Assembly: GCA_963422775.4 (NCBI GenBank) | Contig: CAUJSJ030000128.1 | Span: forward strand, 1-64,000 | Reading direction: 5' to 3' | Length of the DNA stretch: 64,000 nt | DNA from: Pelomonas sp963422775 | GTDB lineage: Bacteria; Pseudomonadota; Gammaproteobacteria; Burkholderiales; Burkholderiaceae_C | In this document: positions 8,883-19,688 of the stretch, piece after piece | How the letters are laid out: every line of letters begins with the position of its first letter | Numbering within the stretch: position 1 is the stretch's first letter | Notes under the pieces: model-generated | Database searches by the model: none | Told to the model about the DNA's origin: nothing | The model's input: only the letters and a program-made list of their open reading frames with translations | Program-made: the position numbers and the translations under genes

Positions 8883-9740
8883 CTACCGTTTGGGGACTTG
8901 CCGCAGCCACATCCCGAACCCCAGCGCCGTGACGTACATGCTGACCGAGTACAGCGCCGCCGGCAGCGCAACCGGGAATTGCTGCAGCACGCCCAGGGCA
9001 AGGTAAAGCGCCAGCGTCGAGTTGTGCACGCCCACCTCGTAGGCGATGGCGATGCACACCGGGCGCGGCAGCCGCGCGACGCGGCCAAGGCCATAGCCGG
9101 CGGCAAGGCTCAGCACATTGAATGCGAGCACTGCGCCGCCGAGTTCGCCCGCAGCGTTGAGCAAGGCCTCGCGCTCCTTGACGATGGCCGCCACGGTCAG
9201 CGCCACCAGCAGCACGGCGGACAGCAGCTTCACCGGCCCCTCCAGCCGGGCGGCGAGTGCGGGCCTGGCGCGGCGTACCGCCATGCCGGCCAGCACCGGC
9301 ACCGCGATGACGGCGATGACCTCCACCAGCTTCTGCCACGGCAGCGGCACGACCTGGCCGCCGCCGGCGTAGTGTGCGATGGCCCAGTTGGCGATGAGCG
9401 GCAGCGTGACGAGGGACAGCCCCGTGTTCAGCGCGGTCAGCGACAGGTTCATCGCGACATGCCCGCCGAACAGGTGGCTGAACAGGTTGGCCGTGATGCC
9501 ACCGGGCGACGCGGCCAGCAGCATCAGGCCCACGGCGTACAGCGGCGGCAACTGGAAGGCCGCGATGACGCCCGCGCAGGCCAGCGGCAGCACGATGAGC
9601 TGCAGCCCGAGTGCCAGCACGGCGGCCAGGGGATAGGCACGCAGGCGGCGGAAATCGTCAGCGGTCAGCGAGAGGCCCAGGCCGCCCATGACCACGGCGA
9701 GCGCCGCGAGCAGCGCATTCGTCAGCAACACGGTGCTCAT
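8883..9740 (-). CDS. Bile acid:sodium symporter (BASS) family transporter
   Basis: A 285-residue polytopic inner-membrane protein with about 9-10 hydrophobic helices. The family segments are present, including the crossover-helix region LLAASPGGITANLFSHLFGGH and a second conserved stretch around EVGVHNSTLALYLAL. Bacterial BASS proteins move organic anions with sodium. It starts 3 bp after the stop of the class II aldolase and leads to an intradiol dioxygenase, so the operon may handle an aromatic or small organic acid (inferred). Confidence 0.9.
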   Translation of the reverse strand: MSTVLLTNALLAALAVVMGGLGLSLTADDFRRLRAYPLAAVLALGLQLIVLPLACAGVIAAFQLPPLYAVGLMLLAASPGGITANLFSHLFGGHVAMNLSLTALNTGLSLVTLPLIANWAIAHYAGGGQVVPLPWQKLVEVIAVIAVPVLAGMAVRRARPALAARLEGPVKLLSAVLLVALTVAAIVKEREALLNAAGELGGAVLAFNVLSLAAGYGLGRVARLPRPVCIAIAYEVGVHNSTLALYLALGVLQQFPVALPAALYSVSMYVTALGFGMWLRQVPKR

Positions 9741-9742
9741 GC

Positions 9743-10501
9743 TCAGGCCCTGTGATCACTGCCCATGCGATCCAGCTTGCGCAGCAGCGCCGGCCAGACG
9801 AAGGCGCCACCCAGGCCGCCGGTCTGCACGCGCAGGGCCTCGGCCGTGCCGCGCAGGATGGTCGGGTCCACGGCGGTCAGCGCACCACCGCCGCTCTGCG
9901 CGGCAAGCTGGATGCGGCAGGCGGCTTCAAACGCGTGCATCGCCAGGAAGGCATCGGCCACCGAGCCGCCCACGGTCAGCAGGCCGTGGTTTTGCAACAG
10001 CAAGAAGGTGTTGGCGCCCAGGTCGGCCTGCAGCCGCGGACCCTCGTCGGGGCGGAAGGCCACGCCCTCGTAGGCGTGCGTGCCCAGCGACGCCAGCACG
10101 AAGGTGGCCTGCTGCGAGATCGGCAGCACGCCACCCGCCTGGGCGCTGACGGCCACGCCCGCCGTGGTGTGGGTGTGCAGCACGCACTGCACGTCGTGCC
10201 GCGCCGCATGCACGGCGCTGTGGATGACGAACCCGGCCGGGTTGACCGGGTGTGGCGAGTCGATCACCTTGCGGCATTCGGCGTCCACCTTGACCAGGCT
10301 GCTGGCCGTGATCTCGTCGAACATCAGCCCGTAGGGGTTGATGAGAAAGTGGTGCTCGGGGCCGGGCACGCGGGCGCTGATGTGGGTGAAGACGAGGTCG
10401 TCTCAGCCCATCAGCGCCACCAGGCGGTAGCAGGCGGCGAGGTCTTCGCGCAAGGCCCATTCCTCGTCGCTCACCTGGTTGCGCACGGTCGTCGTCGTCA
10501 T
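9743..10501 (-). pseudogene. Class II aldolase/adducin-family gene with an internal stop codon
   Basis: The intact frame would encode 252 residues of a class II aldolase-type protein from MTTTTVRNQ. Codon 33 is TGA (at 10403-10405), exactly where relatives have Trp in GWDDLVFTHIS, so one TGG-to-TGA change explains it. The rest is well preserved: the zinc-site histidines (VLHTHT and QNHGLLTVG) and the fold are intact. A short product could start at an internal GTG about 12 codons after the stop, but it would lack the first helix. Unless the base is a sequencing error or the TGA is read through, the gene is inactive. It heads the operon with the BASS transporter and dioxygenase. Confidence 0.82.
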
Positions 10502-10560
10502 CGCAGTCTCCTGGGTTCTTGTGAGCCGCGATTGGGGCATGCGAGGGGCACCCTGCTCTG

Positions 10561-10581
10561 CCTGAAACCAGACAATTCAGG
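10561..10581. promoter_or_regulatory. Inverted repeat just upstream of the Crp/Fnr gene
   Basis: CCTGAA and TTCAGG are perfect 6-bp arms separated by 9 bp, ending 2 bp before the regulator's start codon. The site could be an autoregulatory operator or an mRNA hairpin over the ribosome-binding site. Only symmetry and position support it. Confidence 0.35.
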
Positions 10582-10583
10582 GC

Positions 10584-11258
10584 ATGTCCGAACGCGACGT
10601 GCTCCTGACCAACCCCTGGTTCGCCTCGCTGCCCGCGCCATTGGCCGGCACCGTGCTGGCCGCCGGCCGCATGCGCAGGCTCGCTGCGGGCGAGGTGCTG
10701 TTCCGCCAGGGCGACGCGCCCGGCGATTGGCATGCCGTCTGCCGCGGTGCGATCAAGGCGAGCAGCACGGCGGCGAACGGCACGGAGTCCATCCTGGCCG
10801 TGCTGGAGCCGGGCAACTGGTTCGGCGAGATCTCGCTGCTGGACGGCGGGCCGCGCGTGCATGACGCCACCGCCGTCGGCGCGACGGCCGTGTTCGCCGT
10901 GCCGGCCGAGGCGTTTACCCGGCTGATGCAGGACGCGGTGTTCGCGACGGCGCTGGCGCGGCTGATGGCCGGCCGGCTGCGCACGCTGTTCGGCGTGCTG
11001 GAGGACGCCACGCTGCGGCCCACGCGGGCGCGGCTGGCACGGCGGCTGACGCTGCTGGCGCGCGGCGACGCGACGCTGGCCGCCGAGCCGCGCCAGCGCC
11101 TGCCGGTGTCACAGGAGGCGCTGGCGATGATGCTGGGGCTGACGCGCCAGACCCTGGGCAAGGAGCTGGGCGAGCTGGCCCGCGCCGGGGCGCTGAGGCT
11201 GGGCTACCGCAGCATCGACATCATCGATGCCGCGCTGCTGGCGAGGCTGGGCAACTAG
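10584..11258 (+). CDS. Crp/Fnr-family transcriptional regulator
   Basis: A 224-residue regulator. The N-terminal cyclic-nucleotide-binding-like domain includes GEVLFRQGD and GNWFGEISLLDGGPRVHDATA. The C-terminal winged helix (about 165-224) has VSQEALAMMLGLTRQTLGKEL as its helix-turn-helix. No Fnr-type N-terminal Cys cluster is present, so iron-sulfur oxygen sensing is unlikely; the effector is unknown. It is divergent from the aldolase/BASS/dioxygenase unit and may control it. Confidence 0.92.
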   Translation: MSERDVLLTNPWFASLPAPLAGTVLAAGRMRRLAAGEVLFRQGDAPGDWHAVCRGAIKASSTAANGTESILAVLEPGNWFGEISLLDGGPRVHDATAVGATAVFAVPAEAFTRLMQDAVFATALARLMAGRLRTLFGVLEDATLRPTRARLARRLTLLARGDATLAAEPRQRLPVSQEALAMMLGLTRQTLGKELGELARAGALRLGYRSIDIIDAALLARLGN

Positions 11259-11265
11259 CGCTGCG

Positions 11266-12996
11266 TCAGAAGTCGGCCCACTCGCCGTCGGCGGTGGCGA
11301 GGGCAGGCTTCAGGTTCGGGCGCGCCACCGCCGCCGGCCGCGACTTGGGCACCGGCGCAGGCTGGCGAGCCGCCTGGTTCGACTGGCTGACAGGTGCGAA
11401 CGCCTTGCGCAGCTTCGGCGCGGGCGCGGCGGCGCGGGACTCGTGCCCGAGCTGGAAGACCGACACCACCTCCACCAACTGGCGCGCCTGCTCCCTGAGG
11501 CTCTCGGCTGCGGCGGCGCTTTCCTCGACGAGGGCGGCGTTCTGCTGGGTGGCCTGGTCCATCTGCGTGACGGCGTCGCCGACCTGGGCGACCCCGGTGC
11601 TCTGCTCGCCGCTGGCGGCGCTGATCTCGCCCATCAGGTCGGTGACGCGGCGGATCGCACCGACCACTTCGGTCATCGTCGAGCCGGCCTGGTCCACCAG
11701 CGTGTTGCCGCGCTCCACGCGCTCCACGCTGGCGAGGATCAGCGTCTTGATTTCCTTGGCCGCTTCGGCGCTGCGCTGGGCGAGGCTGCGCACCTCGCTG
11801 GCGACAACGGCAAAGCCCCGGCCCTGTTCGCCGGCACGTGCCGCTTCCACGGCGGCGTTCAGCGCGAGGATGTTGGTCTGGAAGGCAATGCCGTCGATCG
11901 TGCCGATGATGTCGACGATGCGCTGCGAGCTTGTCTGGATGTCCTTCATCGTGGCCACCACTTCGCTGACGACCTGGCCGCCCTTGACGGCCACCTCGCT
12001 GGCACCCTGGGCCAGATGGTTGGCCTGGCGGGCGTTGTCGGCGTTTTGCTGCACGGCCGAACCGAGCTGATCCATGGAGGCTGCCGTCTGCTGCAGCGCG
12101 CTGGCCTGCTCTTCCGTGCGGCTGGACAGGTCCTGGTTGCCCTGGGCGATCTGCGCGCTGGCCGTGGCCACGCTGTCGGAGTTGCCGCGCACCGTGCGCA
12201 CGATGCCGGCCAGGGACTGCTGCATGCGGCCCACGGCGGCCATGGTGCTGGTGGTGTCACCGGCGCGCACGGGCACCGGGTGGGCGAGATCGCCATCGGC
12301 CACGCGCTGCACGGCGTCGCTGAGTTCGGCCGGTTCGGCACCGAGGGCGCGGCTGAGGCTGCGCGACAAGGCCCAGCCGACCAAGCCGCCCAGCAGGGCC
12401 ATCGCGGCGGCGGCGGCCATCATCAGCGTGCTGGTGGTGGCGGCCTCGCGGCCGGCTTCCTCTGCGAGCCGGTGGGCGATCTTGCTCTGCAGCGCGGTCA
12501 GGTCGTCCACCGCCTTGAACATGGCGAACAACTTGGTGCGCACGTCACCCGCGAGCAGGGCGAAAGCTTCGGCCGCTTTGCCCTCGTCGGAGAGGGCCGC
12601 GACCTGCTGCATCCCTCGCTGGTAGTCGGGGTTGTTGTCAGTGATGACTTTGAACATCACGCGGCCCTCAGGCAGGACGATCACTTTGTCCAGTTCGGCA
12701 ATCAGCTTTTCGTTGGCCTCGCGCATCTCGCCGATGCGCTTCCATTCGACAGCCTTGGCGGCTGCATCGGTCACCAGCAACCCGTTGCGAACTGCACGTG
12801 CGGCCGTGTTGAAGTTGTCCTTCACGTCGCCGAGCTTGTCCATCTTGGGCATGCGGTCGTAGGCCAGTTCGTTGACGTTGGCGGCGAGGGTGCGGAGCTG
12901 CACGGTGGCCGTGACGGCGATGGCCACCCCCAGCAGGACGGCGGCGCCAAAGCCCAGGGCCAGGCGGGTGGAGACCTTCAGGGAAGCAATGTTCAT
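11266..12996 (-). CDS. Methyl-accepting chemotaxis protein
   Basis: A 576-residue transmembrane chemoreceptor. TM1 lies near residues 12-35 and a four-helix-bundle periplasmic sensor domain follows. TM2 (TLMMAAAAAMALLGG, about 195-215) leads into a HAMP domain and a long cytoplasmic signalling coiled coil. The hairpin tip (FQTNILALNAAVEAARAG) is canonical for binding CheA and CheW. The C-terminal tail is rich in Pro/Lys/Arg and lacks the CheR-docking pentapeptide. A cheW gene lies just upstream on the same strand, so the two are probably co-transcribed. Ligand unknown. Confidence 0.95.
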   Translation of the reverse strand: MNIASLKVSTRLALGFGAAVLLGVAIAVTATVQLRTLAANVNELAYDRMPKMDKLGDVKDNFNTAARAVRNGLLVTDAAAKAVEWKRIGEMREANEKLIAELDKVIVLPEGRVMFKVITDNNPDYQRGMQQVAALSDEGKAAEAFALLAGDVRTKLFAMFKAVDDLTALQSKIAHRLAEEAGREAATTSTLMMAAAAAMALLGGLVGWALSRSLSRALGAEPAELSDAVQRVADGDLAHPVPVRAGDTTSTMAAVGRMQQSLAGIVRTVRGNSDSVATASAQIAQGNQDLSSRTEEQASALQQTAASMDQLGSAVQQNADNARQANHLAQGASEVAVKGGQVVSEVVATMKDIQTSSQRIVDIIGTIDGIAFQTNILALNAAVEAARAGEQGRGFAVVASEVRSLAQRSAEAAKEIKTLILASVERVERGNTLVDQAGSTMTEVVGAIRRVTDLMGEISAASGEQSTGVAQVGDAVTQMDQATQQNAALVEESAAAAESLREQARQLVEVVSVFQLGHESRAAAPAPKLRKAFAPVSQSNQAARQPAPVPKSRPAAVARPNLKPALATADGEWADF

Positions 12997-13026
12997 GTCG
13001 TGATCGGCATTGGGGGATGCAACGGC

Positions 13027-13545
13027 TCAGGCGGCCAGCGCCATCGGAGCGTCGGCCTGGACGTCGGCCAGCAGGGACTCCACGTCCATCAGCACAACGG
13101 CGCGCTGGTCGAGGCTGGCAATGGCGACGAGGTGGCGCTGGTCGGCGCCGCCCTTCATGGCCGGCATGGCACGGATCTGCTGCGGCGCCAGCTCCACCAC
13201 ATCGTTGACGCGGTCGGCCACGATGCCGATGCGGCGCTCGCCCAGGCTGATGACGATGACCACGGTGAAGGCATCGACCTCCGCCGCGCGCAGGCCAAGC
13301 CTGATGCGCAGGTCGATCAACGGCACGACCTCGCCCCGCAGGTCCATGATGCCCAGCAGGTAGGCACAGGCACCGGCCAGCCGCGTGGGCGCCTGGTAGG
13401 AGCGGATCTCCTGCACGCAATGCAGGGCGATGCCGTACTCCTGGCCGTCCAACAGGAACACCAGGGCCTCAGTCGACTGGCCGGCGTCGGGGCGGAAGAC
13501 GATGGCGGCGGTGGAGGTGGCGGGGACCAATTGAACGCTGTTCAT
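13027..13545 (-). CDS. cheW: CheW-family chemotaxis coupling protein
   Basis: A 172-residue adaptor that links chemoreceptors to CheA. The CheW fold is recognisable from FLLDGQEYGIALHCVQEIRSY, LLGIMDLRGEVVPLIDLRIRLG and IGIVADRVNDVVEL. It lies 30 bp upstream of the chemoreceptor gene in the same direction. The 236-bp region upstream of it holds an AT-rich patch (about 13575-13635), unusual for this genome, that probably contains the promoter of the pair. Confidence 0.93.
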   Translation of the reverse strand: MNSVQLVPATSTAAIVFRPDAGQSTEALVFLLDGQEYGIALHCVQEIRSYQAPTRLAGACAYLLGIMDLRGEVVPLIDLRIRLGLRAAEVDAFTVVIVISLGERRIGIVADRVNDVVELAPQQIRAMPAMKGGADQRHLVAIASLDQRAVVLMDVESLLADVQADAPMALAA

Positions 13546-13781
13546 GACGGCAGGCCGGGCGGGTCGGCGGGTTGTGAATCAATGTCGTCATGTTATTTGC
13601 TAAATTTGATACAAGCTTGCCAATTTTCGTAGGATTGGTCACGCGAAAGCGACTTGCGTTCAAAGACCACAGGCTGCGGGCGAGCCATTTGCAGACGATT
13701 CCCACTCTAGTAGCCCCAGAGCATGCCCGAGCCGCTCAGCGGCGGATCGCTCATCATCCGCGGAGATGCGGCGTTATCAAA

Positions 13782-14069
13782 TCACTCAAATTCGTCGGAC
13801 TCGGTGCACCCTTGCCCGGCCTCGGTCAGGCTCACGGTCCAGCGGCCGGCGTCATCACAGGCCAGTTCCACCAGGCCCGGCCCCGGCACACCGCTGACGC
13901 TGGCGCGCCCAAGCGCAGTCAGCTCGCGCAGCAGCACGCTGACGCGCTGATCCAGCCGCTTGGCCAGCCGGGTCAGCGCCACCGGTTCGCCGTCGGGGGC
14001 CAGCTCACGCAGCGTCTGCAGCAGCGGCGCTTTGCCGTCGCCAGAGGCGCCGTCCTTCGCGAGGCTCAT
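13782..14069 (-). CDS. Small protein, probably winged-helix, next to the formate dehydrogenase-like gene
   Basis: A 95-residue protein that starts 7 bp after the stop of the FdhF/YdeP-like gene, so the two are surely co-transcribed. The pattern LLQTLRELAPDGEPVALTRLAKRLDQ looks like the first helices of a winged-helix DNA-binding fold, and a beta-rich acidic C-terminus follows. I do not recognise the family by name. Its position suggests a regulatory or maturation role for the oxidoreductase, but this is only inferred. Confidence 0.75.
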   Translation of the reverse strand: MSLAKDGASGDGKAPLLQTLRELAPDGEPVALTRLAKRLDQRVSVLLRELTALGRASVSGVPGPGLVELACDDAGRWTVSLTEAGQGCTESDEFE

Positions 14070-14076
14070 TCAGTTC

Positions 14077-16377
<2,301 letters not shown>

Positions 16378-16392
16378 CGCTCGTTCGTCAGG

Positions 16393-16428
16393 AAAAAGGC
16401 CCCGCGCCCTGGGCGGGACACGGGGCCT
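16393..16428 (-). terminator. Terminator or attenuator between the OFA transporter and the oxidoreductase
   Basis: Reading the minus strand, AGGCCCCG and CGGGGCCT form a perfect 8-bp stem with a GC-rich nested hairpin, followed by five T residues. It lies after the transporter stop but only about 15 bp before the oxidoreductase start codon, so downstream expression requires read-through or a promoter within the hairpin region. Confidence 0.75.
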
Positions 16429-16448
16429 GTCAGCCTAGCAGGCCGGGC

Positions 16449-18122
16449 TCAGTGGAAGAACTTGCCCACGTTGATCAGGGTCTTGTAGACGCCCCAGGCC
16501 AGCGGGATGCCGACGGCGGCCCAGGCCAGCACCACGGTCAGCTGCGACGTGGCCGCCGACTGGCCGCTGCCGCTGCCCACTTCGGCCGCGGCAGCGCGCT
16601 CGTGCGCCAGCTTCTTCTCGTGCGCGAGTTCGGCCTCGCTCATGAAGTGCTTGTCGGCCACCGGCTTGACCAGCAGGTTGGCGATCATGCCCACCACCAG
16701 CATGCCCACGAGGATGTACATGGTTTGGTTGTAGACCTGCTCGCGCGGCAGGCCCAGGCCCAGTTGGTAGTCGCGCATGTAGTTCACCACCACCGGGCCG
16801 AGGATGCCCGCCGTGGCCCAGGCCGTCAGCAGGCGGCCGTGGATGGCGCCCACCATCTGCGTGCCGAACAGGTCGGCGAGATACGCCGGCACCGTGGCAA
16901 ACCCGCCGCCGTACATGCTTAGGATGACGCAGATGGCGCCGACGAACAGCAGCTTGGAACCGGCCGCGGCGCTGCTCGGGATGCTGGCGTACATGAGGCC
17001 GCCGAGCAGGAAGAAGACCACGTAGGTCAGCTTGCGGCCGAGCTTGTCGGAGAGGCTCGCCCAGAAGAAGCGGCCGCCGATGTTGAACAGGCTCAGCAGC
17101 GCGGTGAAGCCGGCGGCGACGCCGGCGATGGCCGCCAGCTGAGGTTTTTCCAACTCACCGAACTTGGCGGTCAACCCGATCAGGCTGCCGCCGAACACCT
17201 CCTGCAGCATCGGGCTGGCCATGCCGATGACGCCGATGCCGGCCGACACGTTCATGCACAGCACGATCCAGACGAGCCAGAACTGCGGGATGCCCCAGAC
17301 CTTCTTCACGTGCACATGGCGCTGCGTGATCATGGCGTTGCCGCCTTGCGCGACCGGCGCCGTCCAGCCGGCCGGCTTCCAGCCTGTCGGCGGCACGCGG
17401 TAGCCCAGGGCACCGCCGATCATGAAGACGAAGTAGACGAGGGCCATGACGATGAAGGTCTGCGTGACGCCGAGGTCCGTGGGCGTCGCGAACAGCTTCA
17501 TCAACTCGGCCGCCAGCGGCGAGCCGATCATGGCGCCGCCGCCGAAGCCCATGATGGCCATGCCGGTGGCCATGCCACGCTTGTCCGGGAACCACTTGAT
17601 CAGCGTGCTGACCGGGCTGATGTAGCCCAGCCCCAGGCCGATGCCACCGATGACCCCGCTGCCGAGGATCATCAGCCAGAACTGGTGCAGATGGATCCCC
17701 AGCGCCGAGATCAACATGCCGCCGCACCAGCACACGGCCGACACGACACCCGCCTTGCGCGGGCCGGAGCGCTCCAGCCAGCCGCCCCACAGTGCGGCGG
17801 AGCAGCCCAGGAAGACGAAGAACAGCGTGTACATCCAGCCCAGCGTGGAGACCTTCCAGTCGCAGGTGGTGATGAACAGTTCCTGGAAGAAGCCCACCTC
17901 GGGACCGCATTTGATGGCCTCCTTGATGCCCAGCGCCTTGGACAGCGGCAGCCAGAACACCGAGAAGCCGTAAGCCATGCCGATGCAAAGGTGGATGGCC
18001 AGCGCGGCCGGCGGCACCAGCCAGCGGTTGAAGCCGACACCGGCGATGGTGCGCTCCTTGTCGAGCCAACCTGGACTCGTCCGGCCCGGACCGGGCACGG
18101 CATCAATTCCCACAGAGGACAT
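16449..18122 (-). CDS. OFA-family MFS transporter (oxalate/formate antiporter-like)
   Basis: A 557-residue inner-membrane transporter with 12 predicted helices and a cytoplasmic C-terminal extension. Family marks include RFFWASLSDKLGRKLTY and GVIGGIGLGLGYISPV. The start at MSSVGIDAV is preferred because upstream in-frame codons encode an unconserved basic stretch. OFA members exchange oxalate for formate or carry related monocarboxylates. The gene is followed by a formate-dehydrogenase-like enzyme and is divergent from a two-component system that may regulate it (inferred). Confidence 0.92.
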   Translation of the reverse strand: MSSVGIDAVPGPGRTSPGWLDKERTIAGVGFNRWLVPPAALAIHLCIGMAYGFSVFWLPLSKALGIKEAIKCGPEVGFFQELFITTCDWKVSTLGWMYTLFFVFLGCSAALWGGWLERSGPRKAGVVSAVCWCGGMLISALGIHLHQFWLMILGSGVIGGIGLGLGYISPVSTLIKWFPDKRGMATGMAIMGFGGGAMIGSPLAAELMKLFATPTDLGVTQTFIVMALVYFVFMIGGALGYRVPPTGWKPAGWTAPVAQGGNAMITQRHVHVKKVWGIPQFWLVWIVLCMNVSAGIGVIGMASPMLQEVFGGSLIGLTAKFGELEKPQLAAIAGVAAGFTALLSLFNIGGRFFWASLSDKLGRKLTYVVFFLLGGLMYASIPSSAAAGSKLLFVGAICVILSMYGGGFATVPAYLADLFGTQMVGAIHGRLLTAWATAGILGPVVVNYMRDYQLGLGLPREQVYNQTMYILVGMLVVGMIANLLVKPVADKHFMSEAELAHEKKLAHERAAAAEVGSGSGQSAATSQLTVVLAWAAVGIPLAWGVYKTLINVGKFFH

Positions 18123-18274
18123 CGTGTTTCCCTTCGACGTGTTGGAGGGTCGCGATGGCGCCCCCGGATTCATGGCCCGCACGGTCGTGCGCGGGCGGCG
18201 CAGGATATGAGCGGCGGCGAGGCAGCCGAATGAAAATCCGCCCCGGAAAACACCTAGCCAGCAGTCTCAAAACG

Positions 18275-18287
18275 TAACTGGCCGTTA
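18275..18287. promoter_or_regulatory. Imperfect palindrome between the OFA transporter and the response regulator
   Basis: TAACTGGCCGTTA is symmetrical at 5 of 6 pairs and sits in the divergent intergenic region, about 150 bp upstream of the transporter and 58 bp upstream of the regulator. It could be an activator or operator site. No convincing sigma-54 promoter was found nearby. Confidence 0.3.
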
Positions 18288-18344
18288 ATGGGCATTGCCG
18301 GACGCGGACGGATCGCCCGGCAAACCCGCCTATCCTTTCGCGCC

Positions 18345-19688
18345 ATGCGACGCGTATTGATCATTGACGACCACCCTGGCGTGGGCCAGGCGCTGGAACT
18401 GCTGCTGTCCCTGCACGACATCGAGGCCGCCGTCGCCCCCAGCCCCGAGGCCGGCCTGGCGCTGCTGGAGCAAAAGCCCTTCGGTCTGGTCATCCAGGAC
18501 ATGAATTTCACGGCCGACACGACCTCGGGCGAGGAGGGTGAAGCCCTCTTCCGCGCCATCCGTGCCAGGCGAGCCGACCTGCCCGTCATCCTGCTGACGG
18601 CCTGGACGCGGCTGGACGCGGCGGTCGCCCTCGTCAAGGCCGGCGCGGCCGACTACCTGGCCAAGCCCTGGGGCGACGCCAAGCTGCTGGCGACGGTGGA
18701 GAACCTGCTGGAGCTGGGCGAGGCCAACCGCGAAATTGCGCAGCTGCGCGAGGCGCGGGCTGCCCGGCGCGCGGCGCTCGCTCGGCGCCACGACCTGGCT
18801 GGCCTCGTCTTCGGCTCGGATGCGATGGCCAACCTGCTGGAGCTGGCCGGGCAGATTGCCGCAGCGCCGGTGCCGGTGCTCATCACCGGGCCCAACGGGG
18901 CGGGCAAGGAGCGCATCGCGGCCTTCGTGCATGCGAACTCGGCCGCGCGCGACGGGCCTTTTGTCGCGCTGAACTGCGGCGCGCTGCCGGCCGATCTCAT
19001 CGAGGCCGAGCTGTTTGGCAGCGACAGCGGCGCCTACACCGGCGCGGCCAAGGCGCGCGTCGGCCGCTTCGAGGCGGCGGACGGCGGCACGCTGTTCCTG
19101 GACGAGATCGGCAACCTGCCGCTGGCCGGGCAGGTGAAGCTGCTGCGGGTGCTGGAGACCGGGCAGTTCGAGCGCCTGGGATCGAGCAAGACGCGCCAGA
19201 CCCGCGTGCGGGTGCTGTCGGCCGCCAACGCCGACCTGCGCGCGATGGTCAAGTCGGGCGGTTTCCGCGAAGACCTTTTCTACCGCCTCAACCTCATCGA
19301 GCTGAAGCTGCCACCGCTGGCCGAACGCCGTGACGACGTGATGCCGCTGGCCGAGCATTTCCTCGCCGGCCGCGCGCGGCTGAGCGACGCGGCACGCGAG
19401 GCCCTGCTGGCCCACCGCTGGCCGGGCAACGTGCGCGAGCTGAAGAACGCCGTCGAGCGCGCGGCACTGCTCTGCCAGGGTGGCGAGATCACGCCGGCGC
19501 TGCTGGGGCTGGAGGACGCGGGCGCGAACGGCGGCGGCGCCTGGCGCAACCTGGACGAGCCGAGCCGCGAGGCCGTCGTCGCGGCGCTGGCGGCGGCCGG
19601 CGGCGTCGTCAGCCGCGCTGCAACGCAGCTCGGCCTGTCACGCCAGGCGCTGTACCGGCGGCTGGAGCGCTACGGGATCGCGCCGTGA
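18345..19688 (+). CDS. NtrC-family sigma-54-dependent response regulator
   Basis: A 447-residue activator. The receiver domain has the acidic pair D8/D9, phosphoacceptor D52 (VIQDMNF) and a conserved Lys in LAKPW. The AAA+ domain has a Walker A variant (GPNGAGKE), a sigma-54 contact loop reading GAYTGA (a usual variant of GAFTGA), and a Walker B in GGTLFLDEIGNL. The C-terminal Fis-type helix-turn-helix includes SRAATQLGLSRQALYRRL. I start it at MRRVLIIDD, where receiver domains begin. The stop overlaps the start of a sensor kinase gene. It probably activates sigma-54 promoters; the divergent OFA transporter is a candidate target. Confidence 0.94.
   Translation: MRRVLIIDDHPGVGQALELLLSLHDIEAAVAPSPEAGLALLEQKPFGLVIQDMNFTADTTSGEEGEALFRAIRARRADLPVILLTAWTRLDAAVALVKAGAADYLAKPWGDAKLLATVENLLELGEANREIAQLREARAARRAALARRHDLAGLVFGSDAMANLLELAGQIAAAPVPVLITGPNGAGKERIAAFVHANSAARDGPFVALNCGALPADLIEAELFGSDSGAYTGAAKARVGRFEAADGGTLFLDEIGNLPLAGQVKLLRVLETGQFERLGSSKTRQTRVRVLSAANADLRAMVKSGGFREDLFYRLNLIELKLPPLAERRDDVMPLAEHFLAGRARLSDAAREALLAHRWPGNVRELKNAVERAALLCQGGEITPALLGLEDAGANGGGAWRNLDEPSREAVVAALAAAGGVVSRAATQLGLSRQALYRRLERYGIAP

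Noticed and set aside
10403..10405. Selenocysteine or other UGA recoding in the class II aldolase
   Set aside because: The position is a conserved Trp, not Cys, and no SECIS-like hairpin follows; a point mutation or error is simpler.
18123..18344. A sigma-54 promoter for the OFA transporter (TGGC near GTGTTTTC)
   Set aside because: The -12 GC element is missing, so the match to the consensus is too poor.
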